Below are positions 17,969-26,544 of a stretch of 64,000 bases of DNA, in pieces; within the stretch, counting starts at the first letter, position 1; the number at the start of each line of letters is the position of its first letter. The translations under genes and the position numbers were made by a program. The notes under the pieces were generated by a model. It saw only the letters and a program-made list of their open reading frames with translations, ran no database searches and was not told where the DNA came from. This DNA comes from Paenibacillus taiwanensis DSM 18679 (GTDB taxonomy: Bacteria; Bacillota; Bacilli; Paenibacillales; Paenibacillaceae), in NCBI RefSeq assembly GCF_000425125.1, contig NZ_KE384307.1:470508-534507 (forward strand), in the 5' to 3' direction.

Positions 17969-18143
17969 GTGAGGAGCTAGTTTGTGGCACATAAGGAAAC
18001 TGAAGCTGCGCAGCCACGCGGTGCAGTTGTTAAAATAAGCATGCTAGGGCACTCTACATATGAAGTACAAATGGCTTATCGGATTTATGAGATGAGATAT
18101 ATATAACCTTAACGTTTATATAGTGATGGGAGGGTGAATTGGA

Positions 18144-20453
18144 GTGGGACGAAAAGGGGCTGCCAGAGGGAGCAATAAATCGAATTGTATACTGCTTGTC
18201 CTGCTGTGTGCAGTCTTGTGGGGCAGCACAGCTATGACGACGGGAGCTGCTTCTGGAGAAAAGACGATAAAGCCCGTATGGGATGCAAAATCAATGGGCA
18301 GCTTTATTCAGCCCAATATAACGCATGAGTGGACAGCTCAGGATTGGATGGAAGAACTGTCTATTTTGAAAGAAGCAGGTCATCGCCTCGTTATTATTCA
18401 ATGGACGGGGGATTCAAAGAAGAAAGAAACCATCTATCCGACTGCACTGGATGGCTTTAAGCAGGATACCAGCTATAAGGGAGATCCATTGGAGTTTGCG
18501 CTTCAGGCCGCAGATGAACTGGGCTTGGACGTATGGCTCGGGCTGAATGAGAACCAGGATTGGTATAAATACCATGCGGATCAGCAAGTGTGGCTTCATC
18601 AGCTTTTTACATATGGATTAGCATTTGTGGATGAGCTTCATAACCGTTATGGTGGTCACTCTTCTTTAAAGGGATATTATTTGACCAATGAGATGGAAAA
18701 TTGCAGCTATCAGAGCAGGACTTCCATTCGTAATCTTGCCGCAGAGTTTAAACGGGTTGTGGATCACGTGCATGCGCTGCCAGGTAATTTGAAGACGTCA
18801 ACGGCTCCGGCTCTTTGGCCAGAAAGCTGGTGTGCGCAATCTCCTGCGCAAAATCAAAAAGCTTGGAAACAGACGTGGGACGGTATTTTACAACAGGTCC
18901 CCTTGGATTATCTAATCGTTCAGGATGGGCTCGGTGGAGGCTACCGCAGTAAAGAGGCGACCATACAATGGTATGCGTTTATGAAGTCAGTGACAGATCG
19001 GCACCCGATGACCAAGCTGTGGGCAGATGTTGAGACGTTTCGGTCTGTCAATCCGGAACCTTGGTTTGCAGAACCGATGCCGATTCGGGAGGTCGTGCAG
19101 CATATGCAGCGGATTAAGCCGTATGTGGATGAATTGATTACGTTTTCCTATGACCATTATCAAAGTCCGAAAGTAGTTGGCGTTCCCTATTATCACGAAA
19201 CATATATGCAGTATGTGAACACTGGACGTGTAGATTCGGAAGCACCTGTTGTACCCTCAGGCTTGCACGTGGCCGCATGGGGGACCGATAAAATAAAGCT
19301 GGTCTGGCAGCCCTCGTCCGACAACATTGGCGCAATGTACTACGTTTATCGCGATGGGGTGAAGATCGGAAAGTCCTATGTGCCACAGTATCAGGACACT
19401 GGGCTTATCCCGAATACAACGTATAGGTACAGAGTAGAGGCGGCAGATGCCGCAGGCAATCGTTCACGGCTATCCGATCCTGTCTCCATTGCAACGTCTT
19501 ATCAATCGACGGACTGGGCACTTGGCAAATCTTACGTCGTATCCATGCCGGCGAACTCAGCTTATCCAGACCGCGAGAGTAATAAGCTGACAGATGGAAA
19601 TGCCGCCAGCAATGATCCATTAGATCTAGCCTGGCAGGGTAGAAAGGCGGGCAAGGTACCGCAAACGTATACAGTAACGTTGGATTTAGAGAAAACCCGG
19701 CCTATTGACGGGGTCTCTTTGCAATTTCTGACTCACGGCTCAATAGGTGCAGCACTGCCAACCAAAGTGGAATACTGGATATCGGATGATGATATCCAGT
19801 ATCGATTACTGGGACAGGCGCCTTATCGCAGCGCCAATTATGGTGAACCGGCAGTAAATCGTCAAGTTCAGTTTGGCCTTGTATTCCCACAAGAACAGGC
19901 TCGTTACGTTAAGGCTGTCATAACGATAAAACCCGAGTCGTGGGTTTTTATGGATGAATTTCATGTGGAGCAGTACAAGGGAGCAGGGATACCGGTAAAG
20001 GAGCAGTTGGAGCGGGTAAGTCTGCATAAACCTTACACGGTGTCTCATGCCGCCGCCGCAGCTTATCCGGATCAGGGGCGAGTCAAGCTGACGGATGGGA
20101 AGCTAGGCAGCATAGAATTCACAGATCCAGCCTGGCAAGCTCGGGCGGATATTGCCAAGTACAGCGTGACACTGGATCTTGGTCGGCCTGTGAAGCTGCG
20201 TCGTTTGGACGCTTCGTTTTTACGTGATGAAGGTGCGGCCATTAACTTGCCTGAATATATAACGGTAAGGACGTCAACTGACGGTCAGCACTTTACAACA
20301 AGAGGCACCATCCAAAAAGTGCCGGCAGAGCGTAAGGCACGCAAAGCTTACATTTTCAAGCTGACTAGTACAGTCAAAGCCAAATATGTGCAGGTTGATA
20401 TCAGCACTTCGAGCGGATGGTCCTTTATGGATGAAATGACCGTATATCGTTAA
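18144..20453 (+). CDS. exported DUF4434 glycosidase-like protein with FN3 and two discoidin-like domains
   Basis: A 769-aa secreted protein. It has an N-terminal signal peptide (hydrophobic LVLLCAVLWG, cleavage likely after TTGAA). Residues 45-360 are a DUF4434-type TIM-barrel module (FIQPNITHEWTAQDW near the start, WADVETF later) that resembles glycoside hydrolases. Residues 370-450 are a fibronectin type III domain. Two related F5/8C-like modules follow (about 455-610 and 625-769); each carries YPD..-KLTDG, then a Trp-Q and VTLDL pattern, suggesting sugar binding. The start is GTG 18144 behind GGAGGG. It probably binds or cuts an extracellular or cell-wall glycan, perhaps the one made by the preceding GT2. 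No catalytic residues can be named with confidence. Confidence 0.8.
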   Translation: MGRKGAARGSNKSNCILLVLLCAVLWGSTAMTTGAASGEKTIKPVWDAKSMGSFIQPNITHEWTAQDWMEELSILKEAGHRLVIIQWTGDSKKKETIYPTALDGFKQDTSYKGDPLEFALQAADELGLDVWLGLNENQDWYKYHADQQVWLHQLFTYGLAFVDELHNRYGGHSSLKGYYLTNEMENCSYQSRTSIRNLAAEFKRVVDHVHALPGNLKTSTAPALWPESWCAQSPAQNQKAWKQTWDGILQQVPLDYLIVQDGLGGGYRSKEATIQWYAFMKSVTDRHPMTKLWADVETFRSVNPEPWFAEPMPIREVVQHMQRIKPYVDELITFSYDHYQSPKVVGVPYYHETYMQYVNTGRVDSEAPVVPSGLHVAAWGTDKIKLVWQPSSDNIGAMYYVYRDGVKIGKSYVPQYQDTGLIPNTTYRYRVEAADAAGNRSRLSDPVSIATSYQSTDWALGKSYVVSMPANSAYPDRESNKLTDGNAASNDPLDLAWQGRKAGKVPQTYTVTLDLEKTRPIDGVSLQFLTHGSIGAALPTKVEYWISDDDIQYRLLGQAPYRSANYGEPAVNRQVQFGLVFPQEQARYVKAVITIKPESWVFMDEFHVEQYKGAGIPVKEQLERVSLHKPYTVSHAAAAAYPDQGRVKLTDGKLGSIEFTDPAWQARADIAKYSVTLDLGRPVKLRRLDASFLRDEGAAINLPEYITVRTSTDGQHFTTRGTIQKVPAERKARKAYIFKLTSTVKAKYVQVDISTSSGWSFMDEMTVYR

Positions 20454-20550
20454 ATAAAGACAAAAGAAGGAAGACAAAAGGCGAAGTGAGGAATGTGCAA
20501 GGATGAAAAGTAAAAGGAACGGATAAAAATAAAAAAAGTAAAGGTAAGCC

Positions 20551-20579
20551 TTGACGAGTGGATTTGCTTGTGATATATT
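20551..20579 (+). promoter_or_regulatory. promoter of the infC-rpmI-rplT operon
   Basis: TTGACG and TATATT are separated by 17 bases, about 190 bases upstream of infC and directly before the structured leader. Confidence 0.7.
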
Positions 20580-20584
20580 ACTTG

Positions 20585-20732
20585 AGTATGATTAATGAAA
20601 AGCAGAGGCGCCCGCTTCTCACCTGACCGACTTTGGTTGGCTGGTCTTTGAACTTTACCGTACTAACGGTACTCACTCGATAATGTATAGTGAGGGATGT
20701 GGGCTCTTTTGAGAGCTAACATCCCTTTTTTT
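20585..20732 (+). promoter_or_regulatory. L20-type autoregulatory leader with terminator
   Basis: A non-coding, GC-paired leader lies between the promoter and infC. It ends in a terminator hairpin AGGGATG/CATCCCT followed by seven T (20693-20732). Just upstream CTCACT can pair with AGTGAG and would compete with the terminator stem. In Bacillaceae the same operon is controlled by ribosomal protein L20, which binds such a leader and promotes premature termination when in excess. The identification rests on gene context plus the terminator; a covariance search was not possible. Confidence 0.75.
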
Positions 20733-20770
20733 AATGAAGTTTGGTAAATCGTATTTGGAGGTGGCAGGTC

Positions 20771-21283
20771 ATTAGTAAGGATCATATTATCAACGAAGAA
20801 ATTCGTGCGAAGGAAGTACGTCTTGTAGGTGCCGAAGGTGAGCAAATCGGAATTAAGCCTTTCCGTGAGGCTCTTCAAATGGCTATTGATGCGAACCTGG
20901 ATCTTGTGAATGTGGCTCCTCAGGCTAAGCCTCCTGTGTGCCGCATTATGGACTACGGTAAGTTCCGTTATGAGCAACAGAAGAAAGAGAAGGAAGCACG
21001 CAAGAACCAGAAGATCGTTGATCTTAAAGAAGTATGGTTCCGTGCCAACATTGATGAGCATGACTTCCAGACAAAGCTGCGTAATGTAATTAAGTTCTTG
21101 GGCGAAGGCGACAAAGTAAAATGCTCTGTTCGTTTCCGCGGCCGTGAAATCGCGCATGCAGCAGTTGGTCAACGTGTGTTGGAGCGTGTAAAGACAGAAA
21201 CAGCTGATCTTTGCATCATTGAGCGCCAACCTAAGTTGGAAGGACGCAGCATGATTATGATATTGGCACCTAAGACTACTTAA
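20771..21283 (+). CDS. infC: translation initiation factor IF-3 (ATT start codon)
   Basis: A 170-aa IF-3 beginning SKDHIINEEIRAKEVRLVG after the initiator. The linker and C-terminal domain carry KPPVCRIMDYGKFRYEQQKK and the final GRSMIMILAP. It binds the 30S subunit, prevents subunit joining and checks the start codon. The start is set at ATT 20771 because GGAGG stands 9 bases upstream and the residue matches the family N-terminus. IF-3 genes commonly use AUU, which IF-3 itself discriminates against and so limits its own synthesis. The in-frame ATG at 20741 precedes the ribosome site and is not used. Confidence 0.94.
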   Translation: MSKDHIINEEIRAKEVRLVGAEGEQIGIKPFREALQMAIDANLDLVNVAPQAKPPVCRIMDYGKFRYEQQKKEKEARKNQKIVDLKEVWFRANIDEHDFQTKLRNVIKFLGEGDKVKCSVRFRGREIAHAAVGQRVLERVKTETADLCIIERQPKLEGRSMIMILAPKTT

Positions 21284-21355
21284 TTTACCGATTAAATAGT
21301 CCCGCCACGCAGGTGAAGGTGGCGGCTTGGATTAATTATTGAGGAGGAAATGATA

Positions 21356-21556
21356 ATGCCTAAAATGAAAACGCACAGCAGCCTTAAAGGCCGCTTCAAA
21401 ATCACTGGTACTGGTAAAGTTCGCCGTTATAAATCGGGCCGTAACCACTTGCTTTCACACAAGTCGCAACGTACTAAGCGCGTATTGGCTACAAGCCCAG
21501 TAATGGCTGCTGGTGACGTTCGTCGTCTGAAGCAACAATTGGCTAACTTGAAGTAA
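21356..21556 (+). CDS. rpmI: 50S ribosomal protein L35
   Basis: A 66-aa basic protein starting MPKMKTHSSLKGRFKITGTG with the RRYKSGRNHLLSHKSQ centre, which is the whole L35 family. The start is ATG 21356 behind AGGAGGAAA; an ATG two codons earlier overlaps the site. It is the middle gene of infC-rpmI-rplT. Confidence 0.97.
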   Translation: MPKMKTHSSLKGRFKITGTGKVRRYKSGRNHLLSHKSQRTKRVLATSPVMAAGDVRRLKQQLANLK

Positions 21557-21639
21557 TGAATTTATTCGCTTTTGTGTGCGCGCCACACAAAGCATGAGCA
21601 TTTATATGCATATTAGAATCAATTGGGAGGTTACCTAGA

Positions 21640-21999
21640 ATGGCTCGAGTTAAAGGCGGATTTACTACACGTCGTCGTCATAAGAAAGTATTGAAACTAG
21701 CTAAAGGTTACTTTGGCTCCAAACACCGTTTATTCAAAACAGCAAACGAGCAAGTAATGAAATCCTTGCTGTATGCATACCGCGATCGTCGCGTTAAGAA
21801 ACGTGATTTCCGCAAATTGTGGATCGCTCGTATTAACGCAGCAGCACGTATGAACGGTTTGTCTTACAGCAAATTCATGCACGGCTTGAAATTGGCTGAA
21901 GTTAACATCAACCGTAAAATGCTTGCTGACTTGGCAGTAAACGATATCGATGCGTTCAACTCCTTGGCTGCTGTAGCAAAAGAAAAAGTAAACGCATAG
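21640..21999 (+). CDS. rplT: 50S ribosomal protein L20
   Basis: A 119-aa L20 with the N-terminus [20 protein letters not shown] and the [19 protein letters not shown] core. It binds 23S rRNA early in 50S assembly and is the expected repressor that acts on the leader at 20585-20732. It starts behind GGGAGG and is the last gene of the operon. Confidence 0.97.
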   Translation: MARVKGGFTTRRRHKKVLKLAKGYFGSKHRLFKTANEQVMKSLLYAYRDRRVKKRDFRKLWIARINAAARMNGLSYSKFMHGLKLAEVNINRKMLADLAVNDIDAFNSLAAVAKEKVNA

Positions 22000-22025
22000 T
22001 TCAGCTTTTGAACTGCGCATTTTAT

Positions 22026-22086
22026 AAAGTGCACCCTTTAGATGAGCATAGGACGTCGTCCTCTGTAATCTGACGGGTGCACTTTT
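22026..22086 (+). terminator. terminator after rplT
   Basis: AAAGTGCACCC pairs with GGGTGCACTTTT over a long loop that itself contains a GGACG/CGTCC hairpin. Confidence 0.75.
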
Positions 22087-22130
22087 GGTTTGGATGCAAC
22101 AAATGGTTCAAGTAAGAAGATATCTTTTCT

Positions 22131-22745
22131 TTATGTTGAATTGGCAAGATAGGCTGTCATTTTCACAAAAGGCACGGGCTTCATTAGCTGATACTGCTTG
22201 ACAAATCCGTGTTTTCGGTAGAGTTGAATAGCAGGAGTATTAGCAGGTTCTACGAATAAGGAGCACTTGGGCAATCCTACCTGCCTTGCCTGCTGAGAGG
22301 CCTCATGCATAAGCGCATTGCCTACTCCGAGACCTTGATAGCGGGGAGCGGTAGCTATAAAGTTAATGTACCACTCATCAGTAGTTTTGGCGGTTAACCT
22401 TTGCGACTGGATGCCAAGCAGCGGGTGGAGACAGTGGTAGGCAATCAGCCTTATACCGCCAGCACGAGCTAATAAGGGTAACGACAAGCTTGCGCAGTCA
22501 CTATTTCTAGCATCAAACGAGGTCAGTAAACCAGCAGGAGTACCCTTTATTTCTGCAACCAAGCTGGCCTGATAATAAAAAGGATTAGGTTCAGCCGTCC
22601 ACAATACTTGCATAACCTTTCTTGCCCTATCTTCCCGCCCACCTCCTAGCACCCTCTCGATAAGGCCGCCCCCAGCAGAGATGATCCGGTCGAAGGCAAA
22701 GTTAAAATCGGTTTCAGAGGCTGGTCTAACTACGATTGTGCTCAT
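22131..22745 (-). CDS. GNAT-family N-acetyltransferase
   Basis: A 204-aa GNAT acetyltransferase. The acetyl-CoA motif A is IATAPRYQGLGVGNALMHEA (R/Q-x-x-G-x-G), followed by LFVEPANTPAIQLYRKHGF. The substrate is unknown. Two adjacent ATG codons (22748, 22745) follow AGGAGG at 5 and 8 bases; the second is preferred. It overlaps the end of the membrane-protein gene by 20 bases and is thus the third gene of a TetR-led operon. Confidence 0.82.
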   Translation of the reverse strand: MSTIVVRPASETDFNFAFDRIISAGGGLIERVLGGGREDRARKVMQVLWTAEPNPFYYQASLVAEIKGTPAGLLTSFDARNSDCASLSLPLLARAGGIRLIAYHCLHPLLGIQSQRLTAKTTDEWYINFIATAPRYQGLGVGNALMHEASQQARQVGLPKCSLFVEPANTPAIQLYRKHGFVKQYQLMKPVPFVKMTAYLANST

Positions 22746-23382
22746 CATGGACACCTCCTGTACAGGGATTGCCTTTCTTCTGTGTTACCTTCCTGTAAGG
22801 CTCTTCTCTTACGAGATGGCCATTAATCACTTTAAGAAATAAAAGGGGAATCAGCCATTCAAAGCCCACTATAGGGGGAATCGCATAAAGTTGAATGAGA
22901 ATAACGAAAAGAATAATTAGAATAGATACGGGACGTTTTAAATACAAAGGGGTAATGGAGACAATAAAGACAGAAATCATAAACAGGGAGTACCAGATTA
23001 GTCCATACGTGATGTCCATCGGACCATACAGCAGCCCTACAACAAGCGGGTGAATGTGAAAGCTGCTAAACAGGAACTTATTTTTGACGATCGCGGCTCG
23101 CTTGCTTTCGGTGGATAACAGGGGAGTATGGTAGAACCGTTTGCAAGAGTTCAAGGAATTGCTTACTAGGCCTCCTCCAATATCAAAAGCAAGCAGGAAG
23201 GCAATCGTAATTTGTAGTCCATTCCATTGCACATAACCTGTAACTAGCAAGTAAATTAACAATGCGACAAGTGCGACACAGCCTGAATACCCCAATGCTT
23301 TTTCTTCGATATAAGCGCCTGTTCCAGCACCTAAATCTTCCTTCCCGCTATAATGCCAATTAATCCGGGCTTGCTCTGCCAT
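22726..23382 (-). CDS. integral membrane protein of unknown function
   Basis: A 218-aa protein with about five or six hydrophobic helices and a short soluble N-terminus (MAEQARINWHYSGKEDLG). A His-containing stretch SSFHIHPLVVGLLYGPMDI lies between helices. I do not recognise the family. It starts at ATG 23382, directly after the TetR stop (TGAGCGTATG), with GGAGAG inside the tetR end as ribosome site. The tight coupling suggests it is the regulated target of the TetR protein. Confidence 0.72.
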   Translation of the reverse strand: MAEQARINWHYSGKEDLGAGTGAYIEEKALGYSGCVALVALLIYLLVTGYVQWNGLQITIAFLLAFDIGGGLVSNSLNSCKRFYHTPLLSTESKRAAIVKNKFLFSSFHIHPLVVGLLYGPMDITYGLIWYSLFMISVFIVSITPLYLKRPVSILIILFVILIQLYAIPPIVGFEWLIPLLFLKVINGHLVREEPYRKVTQKKGNPCTGGVHDEHNRS

Positions 23383-23386
23383 ACGC

Positions 23387-24031
23387 TCACTCTCCACGTT
23401 TATGATGGATAGATTGGATGTTTACATTACCTTGCAGCACAAATTCAATACCACGCTGATGGGCAAGAAGCATGTCATCATACTGATAATCGTCCATTAG
23501 TACGTACAGGCTAAGTTGATGAGTGACACAGGCGGCAATACAACTAAGTGCAGGTTGCAGAACTAATTCGTGATCCACTTCTTCTATAACGGATAGCAGT
23601 AGCTGCTCGATATGGCCAATGATCAACTGATCCAACTTAAACAAGCTGCTGCGAGTTAAAGTAGAGGCGCTAGCCTGATTGCCATACACAACGGAGAAGA
23701 AATCCTTTAACAAGTCCTTGTTGATGGATTTAATATTACTTAAATAATAATCAATGATTGTAGTAATCGCAGCTGATAGCTCTTTTATGCTGTTAATAGA
23801 TTGATCAGGAGGTGTGTAAGGCCGGATCACCGTATCACCAAACATAGCACTGACAAACAGATCACCTTTCGAATGAAAATAGTTAAACAACGTGCCTTCG
23901 CCGATGCCTGCTGCCTTGGCTACTTTAGAGGTAGTCACTTTGCCATAGCCTAATTGTATAAATTGATTATAGGCATGCTCCAAAATTAGATTTCTAGTCG
24001 CTTCTTTCTTGGCCATTCGGATACCGCTCAT
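23387..24031 (-). CDS. TetR/AcrR-family transcriptional repressor
   Basis: A 214-aa TetR regulator. The DNA-binding domain has ILEHAYNQFIQLGYGKVTTSKVAKAAGIG, then EGTLFNYFHSKGDLF, the classical helix-turn-helix. The C-terminal ligand domain is unassigned. Two adjacent ATG codons follow AAAGGAG; the second (24031) has the better spacing. A duplicated palindrome lies 18 bases upstream, so autoregulation of the three-gene operon (tetR, membrane protein, GNAT) is very likely. Confidence 0.88.
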   Translation of the reverse strand: MSGIRMAKKEATRNLILEHAYNQFIQLGYGKVTTSKVAKAAGIGEGTLFNYFHSKGDLFVSAMFGDTVIRPYTPPDQSINSIKELSAAITTIIDYYLSNIKSINKDLLKDFFSVVYGNQASASTLTRSSLFKLDQLIIGHIEQLLLSVIEEVDHELVLQPALSCIAACVTHQLSLYVLMDDYQYDDMLLAHQRGIEFVLQGNVNIQSIHHKRGE

Positions 24032-24049
24032 CATAAACTCCTTTCAATT

Positions 24050-24079
24050 ATGAGTATGCTCATTAATGAGTACACTCAT
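24050..24079. promoter_or_regulatory. tandem palindromic operator for the TetR regulator
   Basis: Two 14-bp near-perfect palindromes, ATGAGTATGCTCAT (24050-24063) and ATGAGTACACTCAT (24066-24079), lie side by side with 16 bp between centres, just upstream of tetR. TetR dimers bind such sites, and two dimers could bind opposite faces. Confidence 0.75.
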
Positions 24080-24126
24080 AATTATTAGCTACAAGGTAAC
24101 ATTTGTCAATAGGGAATCGCTGAAAT

Positions 24127-24174
24127 AAAAAGGCACCTGCTTAGGCTTGCCCATCCGGGACCGCTAACAGGTGC
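24127..24174 (-). terminator. terminator after the lipoprotein gene
   Basis: On the minus strand GCACCTG pairs with CAGGTGC over a 28-nt loop, followed by CTTTTT. Confidence 0.72.
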
Positions 24175-24181
24175 GATTTTG

Positions 24182-25144
24182 TTATTCGCTTATTTTTTCA
24201 AAAGACGTATCATATAAACGAAACATCGTTTTATATCCAGATTCATCAATTTTGATGCCTACATCCAGTGTTCCTGTCAATTCAAGCGGTCCTGATGTAT
24301 AACGAAGCTTCGTATCATTAGGGACAAATACCATCATAATTTTGTTCCAATACGTTTCATCACCGTTGTCAAATGGGCATTCTGCACCAGGTGCAGGGAT
24401 AAGTAGAAACCAATTTTTATCAAAGGAAAGCACTTCCCCCATGTAACCTTTAATGGTGACTTGCTTACCACTTAGCTCCCAAAACTTCTCTGATGGTGTA
24501 TTTTGCTTCTCATTATCAAAAAATTCAGACCATAACAGCGTACTTGAATATGTCTTGTCCGCAGGCTGCTGTACAGCAGGCTTTGATGGTGTTTCGGCCG
24601 CTTTACTTTGACTGTCAGAATGCCTACCTTGAGCTGGTGTGGGCTTCTTTAATGTGTTATTATTGGCCGCTGTTTGAGTTCCTTTGACTTGAGCTGATGT
24701 TTGAGCTGTTGCTGACGAGCCTTCCGACTTGGATGACTTGGGAGACGTAGTTCGGACTGAATCGGCTGATTGGTGCCGTACGGTCTCGCTCTCCCTTGTT
24801 ACATTCGTATCAGGGGCAGCAGCGCTGCTTTTTTTGCTATTACGAGTCGTGCTTGCGGAGGCATCCAGTTCCTTTTTCTCGGAGGCCGAGTTTGTTTGTT
24901 CCTTCGAGCTGCCAACAATAGATTCAGGTAAGTTTTTTACATCAGCGTTGCCCGAGGAGGCAGGATATTCAATCGGCGTTTCCTTTGCGGCAGATACGAC
25001 CTTATTATGCGTTGCTGCTGATGTCGCTGCTGCTGCAAAAGAATCTGGTTGTTGACCCTTTGACAAGTTCGATTGTCCGCAGCCAGTTAGCAGCGCTCCA
25101 CAGGTGATGGCAACTGTTATCGCCATAGCTGTATTTCGGTTCAT
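24182..25144 (-). CDS. lipoprotein with disordered linker and DUF3299-like C-terminal domain
   Basis: A 320-aa exported lipoprotein: signal helix MNRNTAMAITVAITCGALLTGC with the lipobox LLTGC (Cys22). Residues 25-205 are low-complexity (Ser, Thr, Ala, Lys, Pro), a likely surface spacer. Residues 210-320 form a compact domain with VTIKGYMGEVLSFDK, FLLIPAPGAECPFDNG and LELTGTLDVG. This resembles the DUF3299 proteins that accompany zinc-linked ABC systems in Proteobacteria (resemblance from memory). It is the last gene of an ABC operon, 53 bases after the permease. A role as the metal-binding or cargo lipoprotein of that transporter is inference. Confidence 0.72.
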   Translation of the reverse strand: MNRNTAMAITVAITCGALLTGCGQSNLSKGQQPDSFAAAATSAATHNKVVSAAKETPIEYPASSGNADVKNLPESIVGSSKEQTNSASEKKELDASASTTRNSKKSSAAAPDTNVTRESETVRHQSADSVRTTSPKSSKSEGSSATAQTSAQVKGTQTAANNNTLKKPTPAQGRHSDSQSKAAETPSKPAVQQPADKTYSSTLLWSEFFDNEKQNTPSEKFWELSGKQVTIKGYMGEVLSFDKNWFLLIPAPGAECPFDNGDETYWNKIMMVFVPNDTKLRYTSGPLELTGTLDVGIKIDESGYKTMFRLYDTSFEKISE

Positions 25145-25197
25145 ATGTATCCCTCACTTTAGTTAGGAAATGAAGTCCTAAGCTTGACAGCGTGCAG

Positions 25198-26544
25198 TTA
25201 GCTTTTAAAAAGCTGCAACGGGTCAACTCGATATACTTTCCATGCAGGTCCTATAGAAGCGATAAAGCCAATCAGCAGAGTACCAAGCAGGAGCCAGCCT
25301 TCACCAGGTACAAATGTGGCCGCGTTAACATGAACGCCGGTCCATTCTAAAATCGGACTGGCACATAAATAGGTGACAAGATGGCCGATCAGCAGGCCAG
25401 ATAACAGACCCACGCAGGTTAACAGCATCCCTTCGCCAATAAGGACGGACCATACATATCGTCTTGATTTGCCAACAAGGCGCATAAGACCGACATCTTT
25501 TTTACGCTCCGTGACCACTGACGTTAACGAGAGCAATAGGGAAATAGCAGCGAGCACAACACAGATCATGGATACAAAGCTGACTAACTCGGTTCCTTGA
25601 TCTACAACATTTACAACATCTGCTACAGATTTGCTCGTATAGGCGGCCTGCACATCAACACGCTTGTCATACTTGTTCTTGATGAACTGTGTTCCAAGCA
25701 GTGACTTGGCCTGCACTAGAATGGCGGTGACCGTTTTGTCTTCATCATGTGTAATGCCATGTACATGCCAGGCGTAATCTACGGTTGTAAATACAGCTCG
25801 ATCATCAGCCGTACCCAGAGACGGAAGAATTCCTACAATTTTGTACTCAAAATGCTCATGCTGATCATGATCCTCCGCTGGATGACTGTTCGCAGTCACT
25901 TGCTCCGGACCTGCTTCTGACGTAGGTGAAGACGCCTCGACAGGAGAGGTGTCCTCATGGGGTTGTTCGTCTGAATGTTCGTCCTGCTCATTAGTAGCAG
26001 AAGCCGCCGTTCCTGAATGCGTATCAAATGACTTTCCACCTTCGTGAACGAGCCCGTGACTGCCGTGGAAGGTGTCCCCAACTTTTAAGCCAAGCATTTT
26101 GGCAACATGAGCGCCTACGATCGTTTCGCCTGTATTGGCATACATCGTACCCGCTTGCAGCCTCTGATCGCCATAACGTGTCAGAAAGTACTCAGGCTCG
26201 ATGCCTACAATAGGATAACGATTATAAGCGTCTCCAGCAGTCATCGCATATACGTGTGCTGCCTCTGGCTCTTGCTTCAATTGTTGCAGCACCTGTAGCG
26301 GAATGTTGCCGATTGGTGATCCAACACGGTAATAGGTGTTTAGCACCAGTTGTGTCTGACTGCCTTTAGCACCTATGGTGAGTTCAAAGGGACCATAACC
26401 TTTCTGCGCGCTTTGCTCCACACCATCGCTTGCTTGCAGCAAGATGACGAGTAGTGCAGTTGTAAGTGTTATGGATAGTATCGTTAAAAAGGATAATGCT
26501 TTGCGATGCATCACGTTGCGCCATAAGATGTGAACAACATTCAT
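25198..26544 (-). CDS. FtsX/LolE-like ABC transporter permease with His-rich extracytoplasmic loop
   Basis: A 448-aa type VII-like (MacB/FtsX) permease: one N-terminal helix ([21 protein letters not shown]), a large external domain, and three C-terminal helices. The external part contains GDTFHGSHGLVHEGG and a His/Asp/Glu-rich stretch (about residues 160-232, ten histidines, with EDHDQHEHFEY), then IVGILPSLGTADDRAVFTT. Permeases with the same HGL...H...YxxVG pattern occur beside DUF3299 proteins in zinc-responsive operons. Its ATG overlaps the ATPase stop (ATGA), so they are translationally coupled. Whether it moves lipoproteins, peptides or metals is unknown. Confidence 0.83.
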   Translation of the reverse strand: MNVVHILWRNVMHRKALSFLTILSITLTTALLVILLQASDGVEQSAQKGYGPFELTIGAKGSQTQLVLNTYYRVGSPIGNIPLQVLQQLKQEPEAAHVYAMTAGDAYNRYPIVGIEPEYFLTRYGDQRLQAGTMYANTGETIVGAHVAKMLGLKVGDTFHGSHGLVHEGGKSFDTHSGTAASATNEQDEHSDEQPHEDTSPVEASSPTSEAGPEQVTANSHPAEDHDQHEHFEYKIVGILPSLGTADDRAVFTTVDYAWHVHGITHDEDKTVTAILVQAKSLLGTQFIKNKYDKRVDVQAAYTSKSVADVVNVVDQGTELVSFVSMICVVLAAISLLLSLTSVVTERKKDVGLMRLVGKSRRYVWSVLIGEGMLLTCVGLLSGLLIGHLVTYLCASPILEWTGVHVNAATFVPGEGWLLLGTLLIGFIASIGPAWKVYRVDPLQLFKS

